A program made the translations under genes and the position numbers. Positions 23,612 through 31,515 of a stretch of 64,000 bases of DNA are shown one piece after another. How positions within the stretch are numbered: position 1 is the first letter of the stretch; each line of letters starts with the position of its first letter. Source of the DNA: DASWJZ01 sp038211615 (GTDB lineage Bacteria > Pseudomonadota > Alphaproteobacteria > Rhizobiales > Afifellaceae); contig JBBQVL010000008.1 in NCBI GenBank assembly GCA_038211615.1, positions 24,240-88,239 on the forward strand, read 5' to 3'. The notes under the pieces are model-generated. The model was not told where the DNA came from, did not search any database, and saw only the letters and a program-made list of their open reading frames with translations.

Positions 23612-24400
23612 ATGGTGCAGGACGCTGAAGGCAACGACGAAATTCAGGCGCTTGCCGGCCTCCTGGCGCGGGCGGAGCGCGTCGTTGCGCTGACCGGGGC
23701 GGGCATCTCGACGGAGTCCGGTATCCCGGATTTTCGCAGCCCCGGCGGCCTCTGGACCCGCGGGATCAAGCCGATCACCTACGAGGATTTCGTCGCCTCC
23801 GAGGAGCTGCGGCTGGAGGACTGGCGGCGGCGCTTCCGGATGAACGAGGATTTCGCCGCCGCCGCGCCGAACGCCGGGCACCTCGGCCTTGTGGAGCTGA
23901 TGCGGGAGGGGCGGCTGATCACGCTCGTCACGCAGAACATCGACCGGCTGCACCAGCGCTCCGGGATTCCCGCCGAGCGGCTGATCGAGATTCACGGCAA
24001 CTCGTCGGAGGGCCGCTGCATCGACTGCCGCACGCCGATGCCGCTGTCGACAGTCCGCGCCCGCATCGACGACGGAGCCGCGCCGCGCTGCGCCTGCGGT
24101 GGGCTGGTGAAGGCGGCGATCGTCTCCTTCGGCGAGCGCATCCCGGACGAAACCATGCGCCGGGCGAGCGAGGCCGCGGAGCGCGCCGATCTTTTTCTCG
24201 TCGTCGGATCTTCGCTGCAGGTTCAGCCCGCGGCGGCGCTGCCGATGATCGCGAAACGAGCCGGCGCAACGCTGGCGATCATCAATCGCGATGTCACGCC
24301 TCTCGACCGCTTCGCGGACCTCGCCGTGCATCGTCCTATCGGGGCGGTGTTTTCGGCGCTCTATCCACAGCTTGTTAGCGGCGCGTCCGGCAGTCAGTGA
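23612..24400 (+). CDS. cobB: NAD-dependent protein deacylase, sirtuin family
   Basis: Removes acyl groups from lysines using NAD+. The Rossmann motif is ALTGAGISTESGIPDFRSPGGLW, in which GAGIS and PDFRS bind NAD. The catalytic His is in IEIHGNSSEGRC. Four zinc cysteines form CIDC and CACG pairs, and the substrate strand is VVGSSLQVQPAAALP. I prefer ATG 23612 (262 residues, GGGA just upstream). An ATG at 23573 would add 13 residues but lies in a direct repeat with a too-close ribosome site. The gene is divergent from gloA and followed by the cold-shock gene. Confidence 0.93.
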   Translation: MVQDAEGNDEIQALAGLLARAERVVALTGAGISTESGIPDFRSPGGLWTRGIKPITYEDFVASEELRLEDWRRRFRMNEDFAAAAPNAGHLGLVELMREGRLITLVTQNIDRLHQRSGIPAERLIEIHGNSSEGRCIDCRTPMPLSTVRARIDDGAAPRCACGGLVKAAIVSFGERIPDETMRRASEAAERADLFLVVGSSLQVQPAAALPMIAKRAGATLAIINRDVTPLDRFADLAVHRPIGAVFSALYPQLVSGASGSQ

Positions 24401-24521
24401 GTGTGGCAGAATTGTGAGCCTCGAACTGTGGCAGCAATGCTACGCTGACGTTCGAATCGGGAAAAGCTGCTCGATGCGGACGCGACAGGAGGCAGCCAAC
24501 CGGCGAAGATAAAGGGCTCGG

Positions 24522-25112
24522 ATGGAGTCGCATATGGGGGCCAAACCGACCGCCGACGCCACGCCCGAACTTACGCCGCTGGACGAGGCTCCGGTCGATC
24601 TGATCGAAGTTTCCGGCGTCATCAAATGGTTCGACGTCGCCAAGGGTTACGGTTTCATAATTCCCGACAACGGCATGCCTGACGTGCTTCTGCACGTCAC
24701 TTGCCTGCGTCGTGATGGATTCCAGACGGCCTACGAAGGCGCGCGCGTCGTCGTGGAAGTGCAGGACAGGCCGAAAGGCCTGCAGGCGTTCCGCGTTGTC
24801 TCCATGGACGAGACGACCGCGACGCACCCGGCCCAGATGCCGCCGACCCGGCAGCGCTCGGCGGTCACGCCGTCGAGCCCGCTCGTCGCCGCCACCGTCA
24901 AGTGGTTCAACCGCATGCGCGGCTATGGCTTCGTGACGGAGGGGGAGGGGATGCCCGACATCTTCGTCCACATGGAAACGCTGCGGCGCTACGGGATGAC
25001 GGAGCTGCGGCCCGGCCAGGTCGTGCTGGTGCGCTACGGCGAAGGCATCAAGGGGCGCACAGCCGCCGAAATCCGGCCCCATTCGGGTGGCCAGCTTCCG
25101 GCGTCGCACTGA
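24522..25112 (+). CDS. Two-domain cold-shock protein
   Basis: 196 residues with two cold-shock (OB-fold) domains. Domain 1, near residues 29-92, has GVIKWFDVAKGYGFI and DVLLHVTCLRRDG. Domain 2, near 123-187, has ATVKWFNRMRGYGFV and DIFVHMETLRRYG. Each carries the RNP1-like KGYGFI or RGYGFV motif; RNP2 is less typical (VLLHV, IFVHM). A Pro/Ser/Thr linker joins them. Such double domains are characteristic of alphaproteobacteria and bind single-stranded RNA. The start may be Met1 or Met5 (ATG 24534). Confidence 0.92.
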   Translation: MESHMGAKPTADATPELTPLDEAPVDLIEVSGVIKWFDVAKGYGFIIPDNGMPDVLLHVTCLRRDGFQTAYEGARVVVEVQDRPKGLQAFRVVSMDETTATHPAQMPPTRQRSAVTPSSPLVAATVKWFNRMRGYGFVTEGEGMPDIFVHMETLRRYGMTELRPGQVVLVRYGEGIKGRTAAEIRPHSGGQLPASH

Positions 25113-25129
25113 GTTTCCCGGCCACGGCC

Positions 25130-25597
25130 ATGCATTTCGTGAAACCCGCCGCAATCGCGGCGCTGCTCTTCGTCGCCGCCGTTCCCGCTGCGCGCGTCGC
25201 TGCGCAGACCGCCGGACCGCGCGAGGAATTGACCGTTACGACATCCGCCGGCCCGCACGAATTGCAGGTCGAGATCGCCAATGACGACCGCGAAAGGTCG
25301 TTCGGCCTGATGTTCCGGCGGTCGATGGGCGCGGACGAGGGGATGCTGTTCGATTTCGGCGCCGAAGAGCCCGCAAGCTTCTGGATGCGGAATACCTACA
25401 TCCCGCTCGACATGCTGTTCATCGAGGCCGACGGCACGATCGAATCGATCGCCGAGCGGACCACGCCGCTCTCCGACAAGTCGGTCAGCTCGAAGGGTCC
25501 GGTGCGCTACGTGCTGGAGATCAATGGCGGGCGCAGCGACAGCCTCGGAATAGCGCCGGGCGACAAGATATCGGGGCCGGCGCTAGAGGCGCACTGA
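25130..25597 (+). CDS. Secreted DUF192 protein
   Basis: 155 residues from ATG 25130, 17 bp after the cold-shock stop. A signal peptide (HFVKPAAIAALLFVAAVPAARVAAQ) is followed by a DUF192 domain: LQVEIANDDRERSFGLMFR, EEPASFWMRNTYIPLDMLFI and YVLEINGG. The hallmarks FWMRNT and PLDMLF are intact. The family is periplasmic and of unknown function, often encoded beside cold-shock genes in this order. A longer upstream frame overlaps the cold-shock gene and is rejected. Confidence 0.88.
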   Translation: MHFVKPAAIAALLFVAAVPAARVAAQTAGPREELTVTTSAGPHELQVEIANDDRERSFGLMFRRSMGADEGMLFDFGAEEPASFWMRNTYIPLDMLFIEADGTIESIAERTTPLSDKSVSSKGPVRYVLEINGGRSDSLGIAPGDKISGPALEAH

Positions 25598-25630
25598 ACG
25601 GCGGGATTAACGCCAAGTCCCGGCTGGGCG

Positions 25631-25846
25631 TCAGCCGCCCACCTTTTCCTTGGCGGAAGTCGGCATCGTTTCCGCGCTGGAGCGGTTGATCGTCTTCGGG
25701 TCGGAATCGTCCTCGGCCATGCCCTTCTTGAAGCTCTTGATGCCCTGGGCGAGGTCGCCCATCAGCCCCGAGATCTTCCCCTTGCCGAAGAGGAGCACGA
25801 CGATCGCGCCGATGATGGCGAGCTTCCAGATACTGAGACCAAGCAC
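25631..25846 (-). CDS. tatA: Stand-alone Sec-independent translocase subunit TatA
   Basis: 71 residues from a GTG at 25846: the sequence begins (M)LGLSIWKLAIIGAIVVLLFGKGKISGLMGDLAQGIKSF (first 20 residues include the SIW motif and the membrane helix). This gives one transmembrane helix, the FG hinge and an amphipathic helix, as in TatA. The C-terminal tail is acidic, then KEKVGG. TatA multimerises to form the export path for folded Tat substrates. No tatB or tatC lies next to it, unlike the usual tatABC cluster, so it is either a detached tatA or an extra copy. It is divergent from rlpA. Confidence 0.9.
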   Translation of the reverse strand: MLGLSIWKLAIIGAIVVLLFGKGKISGLMGDLAQGIKSFKKGMAEDDSDPKTINRSSAETMPTSAKEKVGG

Positions 25847-25851
25847 GTGAA

Positions 25852-25856
25852 CCTCC
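25852..25856 (-). promoter_or_regulatory. Ribosome-binding site selecting the GTG start of tatA
   Basis: On the minus strand GGAGG lies 5 nt before GTG 25846. An upstream in-frame ATG (25858) overlaps this site and would add four residues unlike any TatA N-terminus. Confidence 0.7.
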
Positions 25857-26128
25857 ATTCGCTCTCGCTATTCGCACGCAGCGGAGCGGACCCGACTTCG
25901 CTTCAATCCTAGCATTTTTTTCGGGACGGGCGCGACCGGCTTCTTAAGGCTGAGGCGAACGAGCCCGCGAACGCCATGCTTTCGCCCGGATTCGACATCC
26001 CAATCGACAATTGGTAAAGAATCCGTGTCTAAGTGTCTTTGCCGCCTTAGGGGTTTGGTAACCACGATTGTTAATTTTCATCGGTCGAGCGCGCCTGAGA
26101 TTCTCGGACGCGGGACTTAACGGCCGAG

Positions 26129-26917
26129 ATGAGTGGGGGTAGTGCGATTATAGAGCGTGTTTCGATCGGGCGCGTGCGTTCTCTTACCAAGCGCGCCATC
26201 GTAGCCGCCGCTCTCTGCGGCCTGCTCGGAGCATGCTCCGTGAACGGCGGGCCGGGGCGCCCGTCCTTGTTCTCGTCGATCATCCAGAAAAGCCCGCCCC
26301 GCGCCTCCGAGGAACGGATGGCGATGGCGGACTTTGTGCCGCTCTCGAGAGCAGGGACTTTCGTCGCCGCCGACGCGGCGAGGGGTCAGATCCTCGACTC
26401 GGACGGCTCCGGCTACGACCATGTCGGGATGGCCTCCTGGTATGGCGGAAAATTCCACGGCCGGCGGACGGCGGACGGCGAGGTTTTCGACCGCGGCGAA
26501 CTCACTGCGGCGCATCTTTCCCTGCCGATGCCGAGCTATGTGCGGGTGACAAATCTCGCAAATAACCGTTCCATCGTGCTGCGGGTGAACGACCGCGGGC
26601 CTTATTCCGGCAACCGCATGATCGATGTCTCCGAAAGGGCCGCTGAGCTGCTGGCATTCCATCGCAGCGGGAGCACCAAGGTTCGCGTGCAATACATTTC
26701 CGCGGCTCCGCGCTCCGGCGATGACAGCGCGATACTGCTTGCCTCCTATCGCGGGCCGACCCTGCCGGTCACACAGGCGGTGGCCTTCGTCCAGCCGGAG
26801 GACCCGGGGGCGCAGACCGGCGCGGCGGCGGCGCTGCTGCGCATCAGCCAGCGCGCCTCGGCGAGCAACCGCATCCTCATGGCCTTCGCAGCCGCGGGCG
26901 TGACGGAGGAGGAGTAG
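26129..26917 (+). CDS. rlpA: RlpA-like septal lytic transglycosylase lipoprotein
   Basis: 262 residues. A signal peptide with lipobox LGAC is followed by a spacer and the double-psi beta-barrel domain: GMASWYGGKFHGRRTADGE, RVTNLANNRSIVLRVNDRGPY and IDVSERAAELLAF. The catalytic Asp is in VNDRGPY, with conserved His in the KFHGRRTA region. RlpA cleaves denuded glycan strands at the septum in Pseudomonas. There is no SPOR domain at the C-terminus, so septal targeting through that domain is absent. It stands at the head of the rlpA-dac-tmk-holB-metG run, about 265 bp from tatA with no gene between. Confidence 0.9.
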   Translation: MSGGSAIIERVSIGRVRSLTKRAIVAAALCGLLGACSVNGGPGRPSLFSSIIQKSPPRASEERMAMADFVPLSRAGTFVAADAARGQILDSDGSGYDHVGMASWYGGKFHGRRTADGEVFDRGELTAAHLSLPMPSYVRVTNLANNRSIVLRVNDRGPYSGNRMIDVSERAAELLAFHRSGSTKVRVQYISAAPRSGDDSAILLASYRGPTLPVTQAVAFVQPEDPGAQTGAAAALLRISQRASASNRILMAFAAAGVTEEE

Positions 26918-27013
26918 GGCCACCCGCTGCCCGGCCCGCATTTGCGCGGGCGCTTGATTCCGCCACGGTCGGCACGTCATATGCGACCGAAGCGCGGGGG
27001 CCGGTGACCGGCG

Positions 27014-28174
27014 ATGCTTTCGGTACGACGCTTTCTTCTGATCCTTGTTGCGCTGGCGCTGGGTCCGCTTGGGTCCATGTCCGCCCGCGCGCAGCTCTTC
27101 GACACCAAGGCGCCCTACGCGCTGCTGATGGACTACGACAGCGGCACGGTGCTGTTCGAGAAGGCCGCCGACGAACGTTTCGAGCCGGCATCGCTCGGCA
27201 AGCTCATGACCGTCGAATACGTGTTCAACGAGCTCAAGCAGGGCCGCGCCAAGGACACCGACACGTTCACCGTGTCCGAGCACGCCTGGCGAACGGGCGG
27301 CGCCCCGGCGGGCGGCTCCGCCATGTATGCGGAGCTTCATTCGAGCGTCGCCATCCACGACCTTCTTCGCGGGCTTATCGTGCAGTCGGGAAACGACGCG
27401 GCGATCGTGCTCGCCGAGGGCCTCGCCGGCTCCGAGCCGGCGTTCGCCGATCTCCTCAACAAACGCGCCGCAACCCTTGGGCTGAAGAATTCGAACTTTC
27501 AGAACGCCAACGGCCTGCACGATCCGGATCAGGGCGTCACGGCGCGCGATCTGGCGATTCTCGCGCGGCACATCATCCACGACTATCCCGAGTACTATTC
27601 GATCTTCTCCGAGCCGGAATTCACCTGGAACAAGATCCGGCAGCTGAACCGCAATCCGCTCATCGGCCAGGGTATTGGTGTCGACGGGCTGAAGACAGGC
27701 TACATCAAGGAATCGGGCTACGGCCTCGTGGCCTCCGCGCTTCGCAATCAGCAGCGGCTGGTACTCGTCGTTGCTGGCCTTACCTCGGAGACCGACCGCG
27801 AGGCGGAGGCGAAGAGGCTGCTCGACTGGGGGTTCGGCAATTTCCAGACGGTCACCGCCTTCAACAAGGACGAGGTTGTGGCCGAGGCGTCGGTATACGG
27901 CGGAACTGCGGGCAGCGTGCCGCTGAAGGCCGGCGGCGCGGTCCACATCCTGGTTGCGCGCGACAACAAGGACGCGCTGAAGGCGCGCGTCGTCTACCAG
28001 GGGCCGATCATGGCCCCCGTCGAGCCGGGGGCCGAGGTCGGCACGCTTAAAGTCTGGAACGGCGACCGGCTGATCCAGGAGACGCCGCTCTACACGGCGG
28101 GGTCGGTCGGACGCGGCTCGCTTCATTCGCGTGCGTTCGATGCGCTCGGCGAGCTGCTGTTCGGCTGGCTGTGA
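27014..28174 (+). CDS. dacC: D-alanyl-D-alanine carboxypeptidase (PBP5/6 family)
   Basis: Trims the terminal D-Ala from peptidoglycan pentapeptides. 386 residues with a signal peptide ending SMSARAQ. The three active-site motifs are SLGK (Ser60, Lys63), SGN (Ser125-Asn127) and KTG (Lys227-Gly229). The C-terminal PBP5 beta domain follows (KVWNGDRLIQETPLY), and the last 20 residues could form the membrane-anchoring amphipathic helix. The stop overlaps tmk in GTGA, so translation is coupled. The choice of dacC over dacA or dacF is by local habit. Confidence 0.95.
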   Translation: MLSVRRFLLILVALALGPLGSMSARAQLFDTKAPYALLMDYDSGTVLFEKAADERFEPASLGKLMTVEYVFNELKQGRAKDTDTFTVSEHAWRTGGAPAGGSAMYAELHSSVAIHDLLRGLIVQSGNDAAIVLAEGLAGSEPAFADLLNKRAATLGLKNSNFQNANGLHDPDQGVTARDLAILARHIIHDYPEYYSIFSEPEFTWNKIRQLNRNPLIGQGIGVDGLKTGYIKESGYGLVASALRNQQRLVLVVAGLTSETDREAEAKRLLDWGFGNFQTVTAFNKDEVVAEASVYGGTAGSVPLKAGGAVHILVARDNKDALKARVVYQGPIMAPVEPGAEVGTLKVWNGDRLIQETPLYTAGSVGRGSLHSRAFDALGELLFGWL

Positions 28175-28818
28175 GGGGGCGCGGCCTCTTCATCACGCTC
28201 GAGGGCGGCGAGGGAGCGGGAAAATCCGGCCACGCGGCGCGTCTGGCTGATTGGCTGAAGGGGCGGGGGATAGCGGTCCTCGTCACCCGCGAGCCCGGCG
28301 GCAGCCCGCGCGCCGAGACGCTGCGGCAGCTCCTGCTCTCCGGCCGCTTCGCCGCGCAGGGGCCGGACACCGAGGCGCTCGTCTTCGCGCTTGCCCGCGC
28401 CGACCACCTCGCGGTGAAGATCCGCCCGGCGCTGGAGGCGGGCAGGTGGGTGATCTCGGATCGCTTCATGGATTCCACCCGCGCCTACCAGGGCGCGGCG
28501 GGCGCCGACCCGGCGCTGCTCGACCTCATCGACGCGATAGTGGTCGGGCCGGACCGGCCCGACCTCACCCTCGTCCTCGACGTCGCGGCGCAGGTCGGCC
28601 TGAAGCGCACCGAGAACCGCGCCAGCGGTCCCGACCGCTTCGAGCGCGACGCGATGGAACTGCATGAGGCGCGCCGCCAGGCGTTTCTCGACATCGCAAA
28701 GCGTGAGCCCGGGCGCTGTGTCGTCATCGACGCCAATCAGGACAAGGCGGTAGTGTGGGAGGCGATCCGGACCGCGGTCGCAGAACGGCTGCTTACGCCC
28801 GCCGGCAAGGCTCGCTGA
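28171..28818 (+). CDS. tmk: Thymidylate kinase
   Basis: Phosphorylates dTMP to dTDP. 215 residues starting at GTG 28171 inside the dac stop. The P-loop is GGEGAGKS (residues 12-19), the dTMP-binding motif is VTREPGGSP and the DR-H segment is DRFMDSTRAYQG. The LID region is Arg-poor compared with E. coli. It precedes holB by 4 bp, an order conserved widely in bacteria. Confidence 0.97.
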   Translation: MRGRGLFITLEGGEGAGKSGHAARLADWLKGRGIAVLVTREPGGSPRAETLRQLLLSGRFAAQGPDTEALVFALARADHLAVKIRPALEAGRWVISDRFMDSTRAYQGAAGADPALLDLIDAIVVGPDRPDLTLVLDVAAQVGLKRTENRASGPDRFERDAMELHEARRQAFLDIAKREPGRCVVIDANQDKAVVWEAIRTAVAERLLTPAGKAR

Positions 28819-28822
28819 AGCC

Positions 28823-29908
28823 GTGGCCCGCGCTCCGAAACTCGAAGAGGAACCGCCGCCGCATGATGCGCTGGAGGGCGTGCCGCTGCCGCGCGAGACA
28901 AATATTCTCGTCGGCCACCGCGCGGCGGAACAGGTGCTCCTCGACGCCTACCGGTCGGAGCGGATGCACCACGCGTGGATCCTCGCCGGCGAGCGCGGCA
29001 TCGGCAAGGCGACGCTCGCCTTCCGCTTCGCCCGCTTCGTCTTCGCGCATCCCGATCCGTCCGCGCCGGAAGTGGCGGCGGCCGCCGACCTGTCGGTCCC
29101 GCCGGAACACCCGGCCGCCCGCCGCGTCGCCGTCGGCGCACACGGCAATCTCCTCCACCTGACACGCGACTGGAACGAGAAGGAGAAGCGCTACCGCACC
29201 GAGCTTCGGGTTCCGACGGTGCGGCGGATCATCCCCTTCCTCGGCAGCACGGCGGGCGAGGGGGGGTGGCGCGTCGTAATCGTCGACACGGCCGACGACA
29301 TGAACATCAGCGCGGCGAATGCCATCCTGAAGAACCTCGAGGAGCCGCCCAAGGCGACGCTTTTCCTGATGCTGGCGGAACGGCGCGGCGCGCTCCTGCC
29401 GACCATCCTGTCGCGCTCCCGCACGCTGCATCTGGAGCCGCTGTCGCCGGCGGAAACCGAGGAGGTTGTGCGGATGGTGGCGCCCGGCGCGGCAGAGGGG
29501 ACCGACACCCGCCTCGCGGCGGCGCTTGCCGGCGGAAGCCCGCGCCGCTTCATCGAGCTGACGCGCCGGGGCGGTGTCGAGCTTTACCAGCTGATGCGCC
29601 GCGGCATCGAGGGGGGCGACCGGGGGGCGCAGTTCAAGCTTTCGACGCTCGCCTCGGATGCCGGCGGGATGCAGCAGTTCGTCGACCTTTTCGAGACCTA
29701 TCTCAGCCGCCGTCTGCGTGGCCTGCCGGAGCCGGGCGGAGAAAGTCCGCCTCCGGTGCCGCTTGTCAGCCTCGCGGCGCTATGGGAAAAGGCAGCGGTT
29801 TCCGGGCTGGAAGTCGAGACCTACAATCTCGACCGCAGGCAGTTCGTCCTCGACCTTATCGAGACTGCGGCGGCTGCCTTCCGTCAGGCGGCAATCGCGA
29901 AAGCCTGA
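28823..29908 (+). CDS. holB: DNA polymerase III delta' subunit
   Basis: Part of the clamp loader. 361 residues starting at GTG 28823. The AAA+ fold is recognisable from HHAWILAGERGIGKATLAFRFARF (here GERGIGKATLA in place of a perfect Walker A), DTADDMNISAANAILKNLEEPP, the SRC-like PTILSRSRTLHL and the C-terminal lid. Because delta' does not bind ATP productively in most bacteria, the loose Walker A is expected. It lies between tmk and metG. Confidence 0.95.
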   Translation: MARAPKLEEEPPPHDALEGVPLPRETNILVGHRAAEQVLLDAYRSERMHHAWILAGERGIGKATLAFRFARFVFAHPDPSAPEVAAAADLSVPPEHPAARRVAVGAHGNLLHLTRDWNEKEKRYRTELRVPTVRRIIPFLGSTAGEGGWRVVIVDTADDMNISAANAILKNLEEPPKATLFLMLAERRGALLPTILSRSRTLHLEPLSPAETEEVVRMVAPGAAEGTDTRLAAALAGGSPRRFIELTRRGGVELYQLMRRGIEGGDRGAQFKLSTLASDAGGMQQFVDLFETYLSRRLRGLPEPGGESPPPVPLVSLAALWEKAAVSGLEVETYNLDRRQFVLDLIETAAAAFRQAAIAKA

Positions 29909-29945
29909 ACCCCGAACAGATCGTGAGCCCTAGCGGGTCGAGTGC

Positions 29946-31511
29946 ATGGCCGACAAACCGACATTCTACATCACCACGCCGATCTTCTATCCGAACGGGG
30001 TGCCGCATATCGGCCACGCGTACAACATGATCGCGAGCGACGTGATTGCGCGTTTCGAGCGGCTTGACGGGAAGGACGTGTATTTCCTGACCGGGACCGA
30101 CGAGCACGGCCTCAAGATGCAGCAGACCGCGATTGCGCAGGGGCTCACGCCGCGCGCGCTTGCCGACCGCAATTCCGAGCAGTTCCGCCGGCTCGCCGCG
30201 ACGCTCAACCTCTCCAACGACGATTTCATCCGCACCACGGAGGAGCGGCACTATCGCGCCTGCCAGGAGCTCTGGCGTCGGATGGACGCCGCCGGCGACA
30301 TCTATCTCGACCGCTATTCCGGCTGGTACTCGGTGCGCCAGGAGGCGTATTTCGACGAGGGCGAAACGAAGGTCGGCGAGGACGGCGTGCGCCGCGAGCC
30401 GCTCGGCTCGCCGGTCGAATGGGTGGAGGAGGAGAGCTATTTCTTCCGCCTCTCCGCCTATCAGGAACGGCTGCTCGCGCACTACGAGGCGCATCCCGAT
30501 TTCGTCGCCCCGCGCGAACGGCGCAACGAAGTGCTGAGCTTCGTCAAAGCCGGGCTCAAGGACCTGTCGATCTCGCGCACCACTTTCGATTGGGGCGTGC
30601 CGGTGCCGGGCGACCCGAAGCACGTCATGTACGTGTGGGTCGATGCGCTGACCAACTACATCACGGCCGCCGGCTATCCGGACAAGGCCGCGCCGCTCTG
30701 GCGCTTCTGGCCCGCCGACCTGCACCTGATCGGCAAGGACATCGTGCGCTTCCACACGATCTACTGGCCGGCGTTCCTGATGTCGGCGGGGATCGCACTC
30801 CCGAAGCGCGTCTTCGGGCACGGCTTCCTCAACAATCGCGGGGAGAAGATGTCGAAATCGGTCGGCAACGTCGTCGACCCTTTCACCATCACGGCGCACT
30901 ACGGAGTCGATGAGGTGCGCTACTTCTTCATGCGCGAAGTCTCGTTCGGGCAGGACGGCGTCTACAGCCACGAGGCGATCGCCAACCGCATCAACGCCGA
31001 TCTCGCCAACGACCTTGGCAACCTCGCGCAGCGCTCGCTGTCGATGATCGGGCGCTATGCTGGTTCGGTCGTACCGACGCCGGGCGTCTATTCGAGCGAG
31101 GACAAGGCGATGCTGGCGACGGTTGACGGCCTCGCCGAGCGCTGCCGCTTCGAGATGGCGCAGCAGGGGATCCACCTCGCGCTCGCGGCGATCTGGCAGG
31201 CGGTGGCCGACGCCAACCGCTACTTCGCCGGCCAGGAGCCCTGGGCGCTGCGCAAGACCGATCCGGAGCGGATGTCGACCGTGCTTTACGTGACGGCGGA
31301 AGTGGTGCGGCAGGTCGCGATTCTCGTGCAGCCGGTCATGCCGAAATCGGCGGCGCGGATGCTCGACCTCGTGGCGATTCCGGCGGAAGACCGGACATTT
31401 GCGAGCCTCGGCGAAGCCGGGCGGCTACAACCCGGCACGATCCTGCCGCCGGCCGAGGCTATCTTTCCACGCTACGTGGAGAAGGAACCGGCGGGCGAGG
31501 GGGCCGCCTAG
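29946..31511 (+). CDS. metG: Methionyl-tRNA synthetase, short form
   Basis: Class I synthetase charging tRNA-Met. 521 residues. HIGH is at residues 21-24 (PHIGHAYN) and KMSKS at 301-305. The connective peptide lacks the usual four-Cys zinc knuckle, placing it in the short form common in alphaproteobacteria. The anticodon-binding helical domain follows, ending near AIFPRYVEK. There is no C-terminal EMAP/tRNA-binding domain. In relatives tatD usually follows directly; here an antiparallel gene begins 5 bp after the stop. Confidence 0.97.
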   Translation: MADKPTFYITTPIFYPNGVPHIGHAYNMIASDVIARFERLDGKDVYFLTGTDEHGLKMQQTAIAQGLTPRALADRNSEQFRRLAATLNLSNDDFIRTTEERHYRACQELWRRMDAAGDIYLDRYSGWYSVRQEAYFDEGETKVGEDGVRREPLGSPVEWVEEESYFFRLSAYQERLLAHYEAHPDFVAPRERRNEVLSFVKAGLKDLSISRTTFDWGVPVPGDPKHVMYVWVDALTNYITAAGYPDKAAPLWRFWPADLHLIGKDIVRFHTIYWPAFLMSAGIALPKRVFGHGFLNNRGEKMSKSVGNVVDPFTITAHYGVDEVRYFFMREVSFGQDGVYSHEAIANRINADLANDLGNLAQRSLSMIGRYAGSVVPTPGVYSSEDKAMLATVDGLAERCRFEMAQQGIHLALAAIWQAVADANRYFAGQEPWALRKTDPERMSTVLYVTAEVVRQVAILVQPVMPKSAARMLDLVAIPAEDRTFASLGEAGRLQPGTILPPAEAIFPRYVEKEPAGEGAA

Positions 31512-31515
31512 CGGC

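Noticed and set aside
25865..26128. A non-coding RNA gene in the gap between tatA and rlpA
   Set aside because: The 264 bp are moderately AT-rich but show no signature I recognise (no SRP, RNase P or tmRNA motif). The 65-residue minus-strand frame there has no support.
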